Positions 1 through 14,277 of a stretch of 64,000 nt of DNA are shown here, one piece after another. Position numbers and translations under genes: made by a program. This stretch comes from Mycobacterium saskatchewanense (GTDB lineage Bacteria > Actinomycetota > Actinomycetes > Mycobacteriales > Mycobacteriaceae): the NCBI RefSeq assembly GCF_010729105.1, contig NZ_AP022573.1:3100001-3164000 (forward strand), written 5' to 3'. Within the stretch, counting starts at the first letter, position 1. Every line of letters begins with the position of its first letter. The notes under the pieces were generated by a model. That model saw only the letters and a program-made list of their open reading frames with translations, ran no database searches and was not told where the DNA came from.

Positions 1-237
1 CGGCGCCGCCGGGACGCCGGAACCACGGTCATCGTGGTCACCCACCAGCTCAACTCGATCCTGCCGTACGTCGACCGGGTGCTGTACATCGTCAACGGCC
101 GGTTCAGCGTCGGCACCGTCGAGCAGGTGATGAACACCGAGACGCTGTCGGCGCTGTACCGGGCCGACATCCAGGTGGTGCGGATCAGGGGCGGCTACGT
201 GGTGGTGGGCGAGCCGGACGACGGGCGCGAAGGATGA
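1..237 (+). CDS. Metal-type ABC transporter ATP-binding protein, C-terminal fragment
   Basis: This is the 3' end of a gene that begins before the window; 78 codons are visible in frame 1. The fragment has the end of a Walker B/H-loop segment (IVVTHQL, with the switch histidine) followed by the C-terminal tail of an ABC ATPase. The stop overlaps the start of the permease gene by 4 bp (ATGA), so the two are translationally coupled. Together they would be the ATPase and membrane parts of a zinc/manganese-type (ABC-3) uptake system. The substrate cannot be read from this fragment, and the binding protein would lie upstream of the window. Confidence 0.85.
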   Translation, partial: RRRRDAGTTVIVVTHQLNSILPYVDRVLYIVNGRFSVGTVEQVMNTETLSALYRADIQVVRIRGGYVVVGEPDDGREG

Positions 238-1094
238 ACCAGCGGCTCTCCGACGTGCTGGGCCATCTGTTCTCGTTTGACGTCACCGCCCACCTGCTCC
301 GCCACGACTTCGTGCAGCAGGCGCTGCTGGCGGCCGCGCTGCTCGGCCTGGCGGCCGGGCTGATCGGGCCGTTCATCGTGATGCGCCAGATGTCGTTCGC
401 CGTGCACGGGTCCAGCGAATTGTCGCTGACGGGCGCGGCGTTCGCGCTGCTGGTGGGATTCCAGGTGGGCGCGGGGGCGCTGATCGGCAGCGCGCTGGCG
501 GCGACGTTGTTCGGTCTGCTCGGCCAGCGCGCCCGTGAACGCGACTCGGTGACCGGCGTGGTGCTGGCGTTCGGCCTGGGCCTGGCCGTGTTGTTCGTCT
601 ACCTCTACCCGGGCAGGACGGCGACCAGCTTCGCCTTGCTCACCGGCCAGATCGTCGGCGTCGGGTACACCGGCCTGGCGATGCTGGCGCTGGTGTGCGT
701 GGTCGTCGCCGCCGTGCTCGCGGCCTGCTACCGGCCGTTGCTGTTCGCCTCCGTCGACCCCGAAGTCGCGGCGGCCGGGGGCGTGCCCGTCCGCGGGCTG
801 GGCATCGTGTTCGCCGCGCTGGTCGGCGCGGTCGCAGCGCAGGCCGTGCAGATCGTCGGGGCGCTGCTGGTGATGTCGCTGCTGATCACCCCGGCGGCCG
901 CGGCCGCCCGGGTGGTGGCCTCGCCGGTGGCAGCGATGATCGCATCCGTCGTCTTCGCCGAGGTGTCCGCCGTCGGGGGGATCGTGCTGTCGCTGGCGCC
1001 GGGCGTACCGATATCCGTCTTCGTCGCCGGCATCTCCTTCGTCATCTACCTGATCTGCTGGGTCGTCGGGAGGCGGCGGGAGGCCCCGGCCTGA
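234..1094 (+). CDS. Metal ABC transporter permease (ZnuB/MntB-like, ABC-3 family)
   Basis: The 286-residue protein is almost entirely hydrophobic, with about eight membrane segments separated by short loops, and has the ABC-3 permease layout (an early GPFIVMRQMSF segment and an HGSSELSLTGAAFALL stretch). It would form the channel of a divalent-metal importer in the cytoplasmic membrane, energised by the ATPase encoded just upstream, with which it overlaps by 4 bp. Zinc or manganese is the usual substrate of this family; the sequence does not decide between them. The gene ends 23 bp before pxpA, which has its own leaderless promoter. Confidence 0.85.
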   Translation: MNQRLSDVLGHLFSFDVTAHLLRHDFVQQALLAAALLGLAAGLIGPFIVMRQMSFAVHGSSELSLTGAAFALLVGFQVGAGALIGSALAATLFGLLGQRARERDSVTGVVLAFGLGLAVLFVYLYPGRTATSFALLTGQIVGVGYTGLAMLALVCVVVAAVLAACYRPLLFASVDPEVAAAGGVPVRGLGIVFAALVGAVAAQAVQIVGALLVMSLLITPAAAAARVVASPVAAMIASVVFAEVSAVGGIVLSLAPGVPISVFVAGISFVIYLICWVVGRRREAPA

Positions 1095-1105
1095 GGCGCC
1101 GTGCA

Positions 1106-1117
1106 TAAGCTGGGCGG
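1106..1117 (+). promoter_or_regulatory. Leaderless promoter -10 of pxpA
   Basis: TAAGCT (1106-1111) fits the mycobacterial -10 consensus TANNNT and ends six bases before the GTG start at 1118. That spacing puts the transcription start at or next to the start codon. No Shine-Dalgarno sequence precedes the GTG, which agrees with leaderless translation. Confidence 0.55.
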
Positions 1118-1876
1118 GTGCCCGTTATCGACCTCAACGCCGACTTGGGCGAGGGCTTCGGCGTCTGGCGCCTGGGCGACGACGACGCCATGCTGGGGAT
1201 CGTCAGCAGCGCCAACGTCGCGTGCGGCTTCCACGCGGGAGATCCCGCGGGCCTGCTGCAGGTCTGCCGGTCGGCGGCCGAACGCGGGGTACGCATCGGC
1301 GCGCAGGTCAGCTACCGCGACCTGGCGGGCTTCGGCCGGCGATTCATCGACGTCGCCGCCGAAGACCTCGTTGCCGACCTCGTGTACCAGATCGGGGCGC
1401 TGCAGGCGATCGCACGCGCGGCGGGATCATCGGTCTCATACGTGAAACCCCATGGCGCCCTTTACAACACGATCGTCGACCACGCCGAGCAGGGCGCCGC
1501 GGTCGCCGAAGCGGTACGCATGGTGGACGCCAAGCTCCCGGTCCTGGGCATGGCCGGCTCGGCCTTCTTCGACGAGGCGTCCCGCCGCGGCCTACGCACC
1601 GTGGCCGAGGCATTCGCCGATCGCGCCTACGACCCGACGGGCCGGCTGGTATCCCGCCGCGAACCGGGTGCCGTCCTGCATGATCCCGCGACGGTCGCCC
1701 AGCGCGTGGTCACCATGGTGACCACCGGCCAGGTCACCGCCATCGACGGCACCCAGATCTCCGTCGGGGTGGAATCCGTTTGCGTGCACGGTGATTCACC
1801 TGGGGCGGTGCAGATCGCCGCCGCGGTGCGCGATCACCTCAAGACGGCCGGCGCCGAAATCAGGGCGTTCTGCTGA
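1118..1876 (+). CDS. pxpA: 5-oxoprolinase subunit A (LamB/YcsF family)
   Basis: The 252-residue protein opens with the family signature IDLNADLGEGFG and carries NVACGFHAGDP near residue 35, both diagnostic of LamB/YcsF proteins. In bacteria studied so far PxpA works with PxpB and PxpC in ATP-dependent opening of 5-oxoproline to glutamate. No pxpB or pxpC is adjacent here, so partners must be elsewhere or the role differs. The GTG start at 1118 has no ribosome binding site but sits directly behind a -10 box. The stop overlaps the next start (TGATG), so it is coupled to the metallo-beta-lactamase-fold gene. Confidence 0.85.
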   Translation: MPVIDLNADLGEGFGVWRLGDDDAMLGIVSSANVACGFHAGDPAGLLQVCRSAAERGVRIGAQVSYRDLAGFGRRFIDVAAEDLVADLVYQIGALQAIARAAGSSVSYVKPHGALYNTIVDHAEQGAAVAEAVRMVDAKLPVLGMAGSAFFDEASRRGLRTVAEAFADRAYDPTGRLVSRREPGAVLHDPATVAQRVVTMVTTGQVTAIDGTQISVGVESVCVHGDSPGAVQIAAAVRDHLKTAGAEIRAFC

Positions 1877-2796
1877 TGCGGCTCAAACCCGGTCGCCCCG
1901 ACATCTCGCGGCACTCGGCGCGGTTCGACGCGCCCGCCGCCGCGCCGGACGCCCCGCTGACCGTGACGTGGCTGGGCGTCGCCACGCTGCTCATCGACGA
2001 CGGGTCGTCGGCCCTGATGACCGACGGCTATTTCTCCCGCCCGGGACTGGCCCGGGTAGCGGCGGGCACGGTGTCGCCCTCCCCCGCGCGTGTCGACGGC
2101 TGCCTGCACCGGGCCGGGGTGACCGACCTCGTCGCCGTCGTCCCCGTGCACACCCACATCGACCACGTCATGGACTCCGCGCTGGTCGCCGACCGTACCG
2201 GCGCGCAACTGGTCGGCGGCCAGTCGGCGGCCAATGTGGGTCGGGGCTACGGGCTGCCGGAAAACCGCCTGGTGGTGGCGGTCAGCGGTGAGCCGATCCG
2301 GTTGGGCCCCTACGAGCTGACGCTGGTCGAATCGCACCATTGCCCACCCGACCGGTTCCCCGGCACGATCGACGCGCCGCTGGTTCCACCGGTGCGCGCC
2401 TCGGCCTACCGCTGCGGGGAGGCCTGGTCGGCGCTGCTGCACCACCTGCCGTCGGACCGGCGACTGCTGATCCAGGGCAGCGCCGGTTTTGTGCGGGGGG
2501 CCCTCGCCGGCCGCCGGGCCGACGTCGTCTACCTCGGCGTCGGCCAGCTCGGCCTGCGGCCGCGGTCGTACCTGGTCGACTACTGGACCGAGACCGTGCG
2601 CGCGGTGGGTGCGCGCCGGGTGGTGCTCATCCACTGGGACGACTTCTTCCGGCCACTGTCCAAGCCGTTGCGCGCCTTGCCCTATGCGGGCGACGACCTG
2701 GACGTGTCGATGCGGGTCCTCGCGGAGCTTGCCGCGCAGGACGGTGTCGCGCTGCACCTGCCGACGGTTTGGCGGCGCGAGGACCCCTGGGTTTAG
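1876..2796 (+). CDS. MBL-fold metallohydrolase
   Basis: The 306-residue protein has the metallo-beta-lactamase metal motif HTHIDH at residues 92-97, a later ESHHC segment and a C-terminal HWDDF histidine, enough for a two-metal hydrolase site. No signal peptide is visible, so it should be cytoplasmic. The substrate is unknown; the fold covers lactonases, phosphodiesterases and thioesterases. It is translated from the TGATG overlap with pxpA and lies 12 bp before the ArsB-like permease. This position corresponds to Rv3577 in M. tuberculosis by gene order (recalled). Confidence 0.8.
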   Translation: MRLKPGRPDISRHSARFDAPAAAPDAPLTVTWLGVATLLIDDGSSALMTDGYFSRPGLARVAAGTVSPSPARVDGCLHRAGVTDLVAVVPVHTHIDHVMDSALVADRTGAQLVGGQSAANVGRGYGLPENRLVVAVSGEPIRLGPYELTLVESHHCPPDRFPGTIDAPLVPPVRASAYRCGEAWSALLHHLPSDRRLLIQGSAGFVRGALAGRRADVVYLGVGQLGLRPRSYLVDYWTETVRAVGARRVVLIHWDDFFRPLSKPLRALPYAGDDLDVSMRVLAELAAQDGVALHLPTVWRREDPWV

Positions 2797-2808
2797 AGCG
2801 GCCCTGAC

Positions 2809-4050
2809 TTGATACTGACCGCTGCGCTGGTGCTGCTTGCTGCTGTGCTGGGGTTCGCCGTCGTGCGGCCGCGGGGCCTGCCGGAGGCGATCGCGGCGGT
2901 CCCCGCGGCCCTCATCCTGGTGGCGATCGGCGCGATCTCCGTCCATCAGGCGGCCGTGGAGGTCGCCGACCTGTCGGGCGTCGTCGCCTTCCTGGGCGCG
3001 GTGCTGGTGCTGGCCAAGCTGTGCGACGACGAGGGCCTCTTCGAGGCGGCCGGCGCGGCGATCGCCCGCGGACGGGTCGGGTCGGGCGGTCTGCTACTGC
3101 GGGTGTTCGCCATCGCGTCGCTGATCACCGCCGCGCTGAGCCTGGACGCCGCGGTGGTGTTGCTGACCCCGGTTGTGCTGTCGGCGGTCCGCCGGTTGCG
3201 CACCCCGGCGCGGCCGTACGCCTACGCCACCGCGCACCTGGCCAACGGCGCCTCCCTGCTGCTGCCGGTGTCGAATCTGACGAACCTGCTGGCGTTTCAC
3301 ACCGCCGGCATTTCGTTCGCGAAGTTCACGCTGGAGATGGCCCTGCCGTGGCTGTGCGTGGTGACCACGCTGTACCTGATCTTCCGGTGGTTCTTCGCCG
3401 CGGACCTCCGCGTTCAGCCGGACCCAGAGCAGGTGGGGCCGGCGCCGCGGCCGCCGGTGTTCGTCTTGGTGGTCGTCGGCCTGACGCTCGTCGGGTTCGC
3501 CGTAGGCCAGCCCCTGGGTGTGGAGCCGGCCTGGATCGCGCTCGTCGGAGCCTCGGTGCTGGCAGTGCGCAGCCTGAGCCGCGGCCACACGTCGGTGCGG
3601 GACATCGCGCGCTCGGCGCACGTGTCGTTCCTGGTGTTCGTCCTCGCGCTGGGTGTCGTGGTGCACGCGGTCATGCTCAACGGGATCGATAGGGCGATGT
3701 CCGCCATCCTGCCGTCCGGCTCCGGGCTTCCCGCGCTGCTGGCGATCGCGGCGATCGCGGCCCTGTTGGCAAACGTCGTCAACAACCTGCCGGCGACGCT
3801 GGTGCTGCTGCCGCTCGTCGCGCACGGGGGTCCGGTCGTCATCCTGGCCGTTCTGATCGGCGTCAACATCGGACCCAACCTCACCTACGCCGGTTCACTG
3901 TCGAATCTGCTGTGGCGACGCGTGCTGCGCCGGCACGACGTCGAGGCCGGCGTCGGCGAATACACCAGGCTCGGGCTGTGCACCGTGCCGCCGTCCCTAG
4001 CGGTCGCCGTGCTCGCCTTGTGGGCGAGCGTGCGGCTACTGGGCGGCTAG
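2809..4050 (+). CDS. arsB2: ArsB/NhaD-family permease
   Basis: The 413-residue, strongly hydrophobic protein has roughly ten to eleven membrane segments and an ArsB/ion-transporter (SLC13-like) organisation, including a conserved NNLPATL segment in the C-terminal half. The length and place before rlmB match M. tuberculosis ArsB2 (Rv3578). The name implies arsenite efflux, but no arsC or arsenical ArsR gene is next to it, so arsenite transport is inferred only. A TTG start at 2809 gives the earliest hydrophobic helix without truncation. The gene converges on the acyl-AMP ligase with 23 bp between stops. Confidence 0.8.
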   Translation: MILTAALVLLAAVLGFAVVRPRGLPEAIAAVPAALILVAIGAISVHQAAVEVADLSGVVAFLGAVLVLAKLCDDEGLFEAAGAAIARGRVGSGGLLLRVFAIASLITAALSLDAAVVLLTPVVLSAVRRLRTPARPYAYATAHLANGASLLLPVSNLTNLLAFHTAGISFAKFTLEMALPWLCVVTTLYLIFRWFFAADLRVQPDPEQVGPAPRPPVFVLVVVGLTLVGFAVGQPLGVEPAWIALVGASVLAVRSLSRGHTSVRDIARSAHVSFLVFVLALGVVVHAVMLNGIDRAMSAILPSGSGLPALLAIAAIAALLANVVNNLPATLVLLPLVAHGGPVVILAVLIGVNIGPNLTYAGSLSNLLWRRVLRRHDVEAGVGEYTRLGLCTVPPSLAVAVLALWASVRLLGG

Positions 4051-4073
4051 TACGGGTCGCGTAGCCCGCGGAT

Positions 4074-5807
4074 TCAGGCGATGCGATCGAATTGCTGCTG
4101 CCGGTATTGCTCGACGCACGCCGCGCGCCTGACCTTGCCGCTCGTGGTGATCGGAATCGAACCGGGCGCCACCACAACGAGATCCGCGATCTTGAGGCCA
4201 TGCGAGTTGAACACGGCCGCGTTGATTTCGCGCCTCGCGGTGTCGAGCTTCTCCGCCATTTCTCCGGGCGACTCGTCCCGCTTCTTCATTTCCACGACGA
4301 CCACGAGTCTCTCCGTGTGCGCGTCCGGGACGGATATCGCCGCGATGCGGCCGCCGGTGATCTCCTGGATGGTCGCCTCGATGTCATCGGGCGCGTGATT
4401 GCGGCCGCGGACGATCAACAGGTCCTTGATGCGGCCGACGATGAATAGTTCGCCGTCGGCGATGAAGCCCAGATCCCCGGTACGCAGCCACGGTCCGCGG
4501 GGTGTGCCATCCGACGGCGCGGCCAGCGTGGCGCCGAACGTGCGCGCAGTCTCTTCGGGTTTGCCCCAGTAGCCCGCGGCGACGTTGTCACCGTGCACCC
4601 AGATCTCCCCGGTGGTGCCCACGGGCAGCTCGGTTCTGGTGTCTGGATCGACAATTCGCACGGTCACCGACTTGGGCACCCCGTAGCTGACCAGCGGGGT
4701 GCCCCCACCATCGGCCTGCGGCTCCGCGTACCCTTCGGAGAGTTTCGCGGGGTCGAAGTGGACGACCTTCGGCGCCGCCCCGGGTGCGTGCGTCGCCACG
4801 TATACCGTTGCCTCCGCAAGTCCATACGACGGCCGGATCGCACGCTCGGGCAGACCGAACCGCGTGAATCGCTGGGTGAAGCGGCGCAGGCTCGCCGGAT
4901 GCACCCGCTCGCTGCCGGTCACTATCCCCAGCACGTCGCCGAGGTCGAGCCCCGCCATGTCGGCGTCCGATATCTTCCGCGCCGCTATCTCGAAAGCGAA
5001 GTTCGGTGCCGCCGAGAATGCGTGACTGTTGTTCGCCAGCAATTGCATCCATCGCGCCGGCCGCTGCAGGAAGGCCACCGGACTCATGATCACGCTGGGG
5101 AAACCCAAGAGGATCGGCTCCCGCATCGCGAGCATCAAACCCATGTCGTGATAGAAGGGCAGCCACGACACGACCGTGGTGTCCGCCGGGGGGACTTTGC
5201 CGCAGTCCGCGAAGTAGTCCGACATCGACTGCTCGAAGTTGGCCAGCAGGTTCTGGTGGGACATCATGACCCCGGCCGGCTGGCGCGTCGACCCGGAGGT
5301 GTATTGCACATACGCCGTGTCCCGACTGTCGATTTCGACGTGGGGGCCGAGCCGCGAGTTCCCGGTCAGCCGGTCGACCTCGATCAGTGCGGGGGCGTCG
5401 GTCCCGCAAGGCGGTCCGAGGTATTCGGCGACGAGGTCCGCCACTGACGAGGTCGTGAGCACGGCAGCGGGCGAGGCGTCGGTGAGCACCACCCCGACGC
5501 GTTCGTCGATCGCGCCGCCCAGCGGCACCGAAAGCGGGATCGCGATCCGCCCGACCTGCAGCGCGCCGAGGAAGGCTGCCATATAGTCCAGGCCCTGGGG
5601 GGCCAGGACTACGGCCCGGTCACCGGGGGACCCGCACCGGCTGAGCTCTCGCGCGACGCCTGACGCACGCCGATACAGCTGCAACCACGTCAGCGACTCG
5701 GCGACGCCGTCCCAGTCCTGCTCGTAGTCGATGAAGGTTACGGCCGGGTCATTGGGCTGTAGGCTGGCGCGCTCACGCAGCACGGACGCGATTGATGCCT
5801 GAATCAC
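4074..5807 (-). CDS. Fatty-acyl-AMP ligase (FAAL/FadD type)
   Basis: The 577-residue adenylate-forming enzyme has the AMP-binding P-loop [11 protein letters not shown] at 169-179, the adenine motif [12 protein letters not shown] in the middle, and the C-terminal catalytic lysine K558 within TTSGK. Its overall similarity is to the mycobacterial FAAL group (FadD23/26/28/32), which makes acyl-adenylates and hands them to polyketide synthases. No polyketide synthase, acyl carrier protein or Pap/Mmp gene is nearby, so it is an orphan here. Its start overlaps the stop of the upstream glycerophosphodiesterase by 4 bp, indicating co-transcription. Whether it is a true FAAL or makes acyl-CoA depends on the FAAL-specific insertion, which I could not align. 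Confidence 0.8.
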   Translation of the reverse strand: MIQASIASVLRERASLQPNDPAVTFIDYEQDWDGVAESLTWLQLYRRASGVARELSRCGSPGDRAVVLAPQGLDYMAAFLGALQVGRIAIPLSVPLGGAIDERVGVVLTDASPAAVLTTSSVADLVAEYLGPPCGTDAPALIEVDRLTGNSRLGPHVEIDSRDTAYVQYTSGSTRQPAGVMMSHQNLLANFEQSMSDYFADCGKVPPADTTVVSWLPFYHDMGLMLAMREPILLGFPSVIMSPVAFLQRPARWMQLLANNSHAFSAAPNFAFEIAARKISDADMAGLDLGDVLGIVTGSERVHPASLRRFTQRFTRFGLPERAIRPSYGLAEATVYVATHAPGAAPKVVHFDPAKLSEGYAEPQADGGGTPLVSYGVPKSVTVRIVDPDTRTELPVGTTGEIWVHGDNVAAGYWGKPEETARTFGATLAAPSDGTPRGPWLRTGDLGFIADGELFIVGRIKDLLIVRGRNHAPDDIEATIQEITGGRIAAISVPDAHTERLVVVVEMKKRDESPGEMAEKLDTARREINAAVFNSHGLKIADLVVVAPGSIPITTSGKVRRAACVEQYRQQQFDRIA

Positions 5808-6823
5808 CGGGATTGATTGCCCCCATTCGCCCCGTCTAAACGCCCACGTTCGTGGCCGGCCGGGGGCAACGGCATGCCGAGCTGGCTCAGGACGGTACGC
5901 AACAGTTTCGGGTAGTCGGTGATGAGGCCGTCCACGCCGTCCGCAATCTGCTCGCGCATGGTGGCCGCGTCGTTCACGGTCCAGGGTATCACCCTGAGGC
6001 CTAGGGCATGCGCGTGGTCGACGTAGGATCTGCCCTCGACCAGAGGGTACCGCGGCGAGATGATCTCGGCGCCAACGATTTTCGCACCGATCATCGGGTC
6101 ACCGATGACGGCCGCGTTCTCGCCGTTCAGCCACGGCGAATCCGGCGCCCAGGTTTGCTCGTTGTACAACGCCACCAGCGGAATCGACGGCTCGGCGCGG
6201 CGCACCAGGGGCAGTGTGCGCCAGTCGAAGCTCTGGATCTCCACGCGGTCGGCCTTGCCCGCGCCCCGCACCGCCGCGAGGATGACGTCCACGAACTCCT
6301 GCGGTTCCGCCGAGGCGCCGGGCTTGTCGGCCTCCACCTTGGTTTCGACGTTGAAGCGCACGTCCGCGCGGTACGAGTCACTCAACGCGAACACGTCCGG
6401 CAACGTCGCTATCCTGTTGCCCCGCACCACTTCCGCGTTGGGAAACTCCTCGAGCAGCTTGCCGCAGTCCAGCGTGCGAACCTGCGCCAGAGTGAGCTCG
6501 TGCACCAGCTTGCCGACGTAGGGGTATTGCGGGTCGCCGCGGAACGCGGGCGCCGTGTCCGTGCACTTCTCGGCCTGGATCGTCGGGTCATGCCACACCA
6601 GGGGCTGCCCGTCCTTGGAGACGACGACGTCGAGTTCGAGTGTGCTGACGCCTAATTCGATCGATTTGGCAAAGGCGCGCAGGGATTCCTCGGTGGTCTC
6701 CCCACGCCCGCCGCGATGGGCCTGCAGGTCGAAGCCCGGCCCATCGGCGGATGCCGCGGGCGTAGGCGCGGCGAGCGTGAGTGCGGCCAGCACGGCCCCG
6801 AGGCGGGCGGGCCAGGCAGGCAA
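5804..6823 (-). CDS. Secreted glycerophosphodiester phosphodiesterase
   Basis: The 339-residue protein starts with a Sec-type signal peptide (hydrophobic to about residue 24, with an AASA cleavage region), then the GDPD signature QAHRGG with H36 and R37, a TEES acidic motif and VWHDPT with the second histidine. The family hydrolyses glycerophosphodiesters to glycerol-3-phosphate and an alcohol; the signal peptide puts this outside the membrane. The TTG start at 6823 follows AGGGG by eight bases and lies 4 bp after the rlmB stop. Coupling to a fatty-acyl-AMP ligase is unusual and may hint at lipid salvage or remodelling (inference). Confidence 0.85.
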   Translation of the reverse strand: MPAWPARLGAVLAALTLAAPTPAASADGPGFDLQAHRGGRGETTEESLRAFAKSIELGVSTLELDVVVSKDGQPLVWHDPTIQAEKCTDTAPAFRGDPQYPYVGKLVHELTLAQVRTLDCGKLLEEFPNAEVVRGNRIATLPDVFALSDSYRADVRFNVETKVEADKPGASAEPQEFVDVILAAVRGAGKADRVEIQSFDWRTLPLVRRAEPSIPLVALYNEQTWAPDSPWLNGENAAVIGDPMIGAKIVGAEIISPRYPLVEGRSYVDHAHALGLRVIPWTVNDAATMREQIADGVDGLITDYPKLLRTVLSQLGMPLPPAGHERGRLDGANGGNQSR

Positions 6824-6827
6824 CGGG

Positions 6828-7757
6828 TTAACCCCTGCGCTGGCGTGCGATTTCGGCGAGCACCACCCCGGCGGCCACCGAGGCGTTCAGGGATTCGGTT
6901 TGCCCGGCCATCGGGATGGACACCACCTCGTCGCAGTTCTGCCGTACCAACCGCGACAAGCCCTTGCCCTCCGAGCCCACCACCACCACCAGCGAGTCGG
7001 TGCCGTCCAGGTCGTCCAGCGGGGTGTCGCCACCGGCATCCAATCCGACAACACGAACGCCACGGTCGGCCCAATCCTTGAGCGTTCTAGTGAGATTCGT
7101 GGCCCGGGCAACCGGGATGCGGGCCGCCGCGCCCGCGCTGGTGCGCCACGCGACGGCCGTCACCGACGCCGACCGCCGTTGCGGGATCAGCACACCGTGG
7201 CCGCCGAACGCCGCCACGGACCGCACGATCGCCCCGAGGTTGCGGGGATCGGAGATGTTGTCCAGTGCGACCAGCAAGGCGGGCGGGGCGGCGAGGGCGG
7301 TCGCGAGCAGGTCGTCGGGGTGGGCGTACTCGTAGGGCGGCACCTGCAACGCGATGCCCTGGTGCATGTGGTTGGCGGTCATCCGGTCCAGGTCGGTCCG
7401 CGGCACCTCGAGGATCGCGATGCCCGAATCGGCCGCGCGGGTTACGGATTCGGTGAGCCGCTCGTCGGCCTCGGTGCCGAGCGCCACGTACAGCGCCGTC
7501 GCCGGAACACCGGCGCGCAGGCACTCCAGCACCGGGTTGCGGCCCAGCACGGTCTCGGCCTCCTCGGTGCGCCTGGCCGGCCGGCGCGGCTGCGACTGGG
7601 CCCGCCTGGCGGCGGGGTGGTTGGGTCGCAGGTGCGCGGGCGGCGTCGGGCCCCGCCCCTCCAGCGCGCGCCGGCGCTGGCCGCCGGACCCGACGGTCTG
7701 CCCCTTCTTGGTGCCCGCCTTGCGCACCGCGCCCCGGCGTCGCGAATTGCCGGCCAT
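6828..7757 (-). CDS. rlmB: SpoU-family rRNA 2'-O-ribose methyltransferase (RlmB/TsnR-like)
   Basis: The 309-residue protein shows the three SPOUT knot motifs: [12 protein letters not shown] at 165-176, GSEGKGL at 261-267 and IPM...SLNAS at 281-293. The SpoU substrate-binding domain lies at about 68-145. The first 65 residues are Arg/Lys-rich and probably disordered, likely for RNA binding. The family methylates a ribose 2'-OH, for RlmB that of G2251 in 23S rRNA. It follows cysS with no gap (the stop of cysS is directly next to the ATG), an order common in actinobacteria. The exact target nucleotide is inferred from family similarity. Confidence 0.88.
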   Translation of the reverse strand: MAGNSRRRGAVRKAGTKKGQTVGSGGQRRRALEGRGPTPPAHLRPNHPAARRAQSQPRRPARRTEEAETVLGRNPVLECLRAGVPATALYVALGTEADERLTESVTRAADSGIAILEVPRTDLDRMTANHMHQGIALQVPPYEYAHPDDLLATALAAPPALLVALDNISDPRNLGAIVRSVAAFGGHGVLIPQRRSASVTAVAWRTSAGAAARIPVARATNLTRTLKDWADRGVRVVGLDAGGDTPLDDLDGTDSLVVVVGSEGKGLSRLVRQNCDEVVSIPMAGQTESLNASVAAGVVLAEIARQRRG

Positions 7758-9160
<1,403 letters not shown>

Positions 9161-9164
<4 letters not shown>

Positions 9165-9178
9165 GACGTGCCAGCTTA
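9161..9178 (-). promoter_or_regulatory. Leaderless promoter/start region of cysS (18-bp copy shared with lysS)
   Basis: Read on the minus strand, TAAGCT (9178-9173) is a TANNNT -10 box, followed by eight bases and the GTG start codon (9164-9162). The 18 bases from 9161 to 9178 are exactly repeated at 35300-35317 in front of lysS. No Shine-Dalgarno sequence is present. Confidence 0.55.
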
Positions 9179-9213
9179 CCGGGTGGTTCCGGGGCGCCGG
9201 GCGCTGCGCACGC

Positions 9214-9690
9214 TTAGCCGGTGGGGATGATCAGGGCCGTGGCGACGGCGGCGAGGCCCTCCCCGCGTCCGGTCAGCCCCAGCCCGTCGGTGGTGGTGGC
9301 CGACACCGATACCGGCGCCCCCAGGAATCCCGACAACGCGTCCTGCGCCTCGGCGCGGCGTGGCCCGACCTTCGGCCGGTTGCCGATCACCTGCACGGCG
9401 GCGTTCCCGACCCGGTAACCGTGCCGGGAAATCAGGTTGACGACGTGGCGCAGCATGTCGGCGCCGCTGACGCCCTTCCAGCGCGGGTCGTCGACGCCGA
9501 ACACGGCGCCGATGTCGCCCAGCCCCGCCGCCGACAGGACGGCGTCGCACAGCGCGTGCGCCGCCACATCCCCGTCGGAGTGGCCGGCGCAGCCGTCGGC
9601 GCCCTCGAACAGCAGTCCGACGAGCCAGCATGGCCGTCCGGGCTCGATGGGATGGACGTCGGTGCCGATCCCGACGCGCGGCACGGTCAT
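9214..9690 (-). CDS. ispF: 2-C-methyl-D-erythritol 2,4-cyclodiphosphate synthase
   Basis: The 158-residue protein has the metal motif GTDVH (D11, H13), the GHSDGDV segment near 36-42, and the C-terminal [14 protein letters not shown] signature. It converts CDP-methylerythritol phosphate to the cyclodiphosphate in the methylerythritol phosphate route to isoprenoids. It overlaps ispD by 4 bp, and ispD is just downstream of carD, giving the conserved carD-ispD-ispF-cysS-rlmB order. The length is standard for the family. Confidence 0.95.
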   Translation of the reverse strand: MTVPRVGIGTDVHPIEPGRPCWLVGLLFEGADGCAGHSDGDVAAHALCDAVLSAAGLGDIGAVFGVDDPRWKGVSGADMLRHVVNLISRHGYRVGNAAVQVIGNRPKVGPRRAEAQDALSGFLGAPVSVSATTTDGLGLTGRGEGLAAVATALIIPTG

Positions 9691-10373
9691 CGGCGCGCGA
9701 TCGCTTCGGCCAGCAACAGGTCGAGCTGGGTGGTGATCTTGAAGGCCAGCGGGTCGCCGTCGACCACCTGAACCTGGCCGCCGACGTGTTCGACGAGCGA
9801 TGCGTCGTCGGTGAAAGTCGCGGTGTCGGCGCGCTGGTACGCGCGCAACAGGAGGTCGGTGGCGAAGCCCTGCGGGGTCTGCACGGCCCGCAGTCCGGCC
9901 CGCTCCGGCGTGCCCAGCACGACCCCGTTGGCATCCACGGCCTTGATGGTGTCGGAAACCGGCAGCGCCGGTACGACCGCGGCGTGACCTGCCCGCAGCG
10001 CCTCGACCACTCGCGCGATCAGCCGAGGCGGCGTGAGTGCGCGGGCGGCGTCGTGCACCAGAACGAACCGGTGATCGCCGGCAAGGCCGGCCAGCGCCAG
10101 GCTGACCGACGTCGTGCGGTCGGCGCCGCCGGCGACTACGGTCGCCTGGTCGCCCACAATCCGTTTCGCCTCGTCGATGCGGTCGGCCGGCACGGCCACT
10201 GCGATGTGGTCGACGACGCCGGACTCGACCAGGCCGGACACGGCCAGGTCGAGCAGCGTGCGACCGCCTAACTCGCAGAATGCCTTCGGAATGCCGGCAC
10301 CCAGTCGCTCACCCGACCCGGCGGCCGGGACTACTGCGACGACCGTGCCCGAGGAGCCCGTCCCCGTGACCAC
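9687..10373 (-). CDS. ispD: 2-C-methyl-D-erythritol 4-phosphate cytidylyltransferase
   Basis: The 228-residue protein carries the nucleotidyltransferase loop PAAGSGERL at 16-24 with K30 (IPKAF), the VHDAARALT motif, and DTIKAV. It joins CTP to methylerythritol phosphate, two steps before IspF. The GTG at 10373 is chosen because it places the loop at the usual distance from the N terminus and falls after the carD stop (17 bp gap). The frame stays open upstream to 10469, but that part would overlap carD and has no family similarity. No clear ribosome binding site precedes it, so translation may depend on carD. Confidence 0.9.
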   Translation of the reverse strand: MVTGTGSSGTVVAVVPAAGSGERLGAGIPKAFCELGGRTLLDLAVSGLVESGVVDHIAVAVPADRIDEAKRIVGDQATVVAGGADRTTSVSLALAGLAGDHRFVLVHDAARALTPPRLIARVVEALRAGHAAVVPALPVSDTIKAVDANGVVLGTPERAGLRAVQTPQGFATDLLLRAYQRADTATFTDDASLVEHVGGQVQVVDGDPLAFKITTQLDLLLAEAIARR

Positions 10374-10389
10374 CGAAGCGTCAGGAATG

Positions 10390-11203
<814 letters not shown>

Positions 11204-11725
11204 GTGAACCGCTTCAAGATCGGCCTGGTCGCGTTGGTCGCCGCCTTGCTCAGCGGTTGCGGGGCCGGCCAGGTCTCCCAGATGGCCGTCCAGGAGCCGG
11301 CGATCAACGGCAACAAGGTCACCTTCAACAACGTGGCGCTCCGCGACATCCGGATCCAGGCGGTGCAGACCAGCGACTTCCTCCAGCCCGGCCGTAGCGT
11401 CGAGCTGATCGCGGTCGCCGTCAACCAGTCCCCCGATCAGCCGGACAGGCTGGTCGGCATCACCAGCGACATCGGCACCGTGACGCTCAGCGGCGACGCC
11501 CGGCTGGCGCCGGCCGGGATGCTGTTCATCGGCACCCCGGAGGGCCAGCGGGTGGCGCCGGGCCCCACCGACTCCAACAACGCGGTGCGGGCGACCGTCA
11601 ACCTCAGCAAGCCGATCAGCAACGGCCTCACCTATAACTTCACCTTCAACTTCGAAAAGGCCGGGCAGGCGAGCGTGCAGGTGCCGATCTCGGCCGGCCC
11701 GTCGCCGCAGCCGCAGCCGATCTGA
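11204..11725 (+). CDS. lpqE: Lipoprotein LpqE
   Basis: The 173-residue protein begins with a lipoprotein signal peptide (VALVAALLSGC) and lipidation cysteine C19. The mature domain is a small beta-rich (PCu(A)C-like) fold; FNNVALRDIRIQ and a Pro-rich end can be seen. The GTG at 11204 is chosen because AGGAGG lies seven bases upstream and it gives a compact signal peptide; an upstream ATG at 11159 would add 15 polar residues and spoil it. Its place between carD and radA matches Rv3584. The molecular function is not established; copper handling or membrane assembly of cuproproteins would be a guess from the fold. Confidence 0.85.
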   Translation: MNRFKIGLVALVAALLSGCGAGQVSQMAVQEPAINGNKVTFNNVALRDIRIQAVQTSDFLQPGRSVELIAVAVNQSPDQPDRLVGITSDIGTVTLSGDARLAPAGMLFIGTPEGQRVAPGPTDSNNAVRATVNLSKPISNGLTYNFTFNFEKAGQASVQVPISAGPSPQPQPI

Positions 11726-11761
11726 CCGGCCTGTCACGCCGGGCTTGTCACACCGGCCCGA

Positions 11762-11773
11762 TACCGTCATGAC
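11762..11773 (+). promoter_or_regulatory. Leaderless promoter -10 of radA
   Basis: TACCGT (11762-11767) followed by six bases and the GTG start at 11774 fits a mycobacterial leaderless promoter. There is no ribosome binding site, so radA-disA can be transcribed separately from lpqE. Confidence 0.5.
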
Positions 11774-14271
<2,498 letters not shown>

Positions 14272-14277
14272 AGCGGG

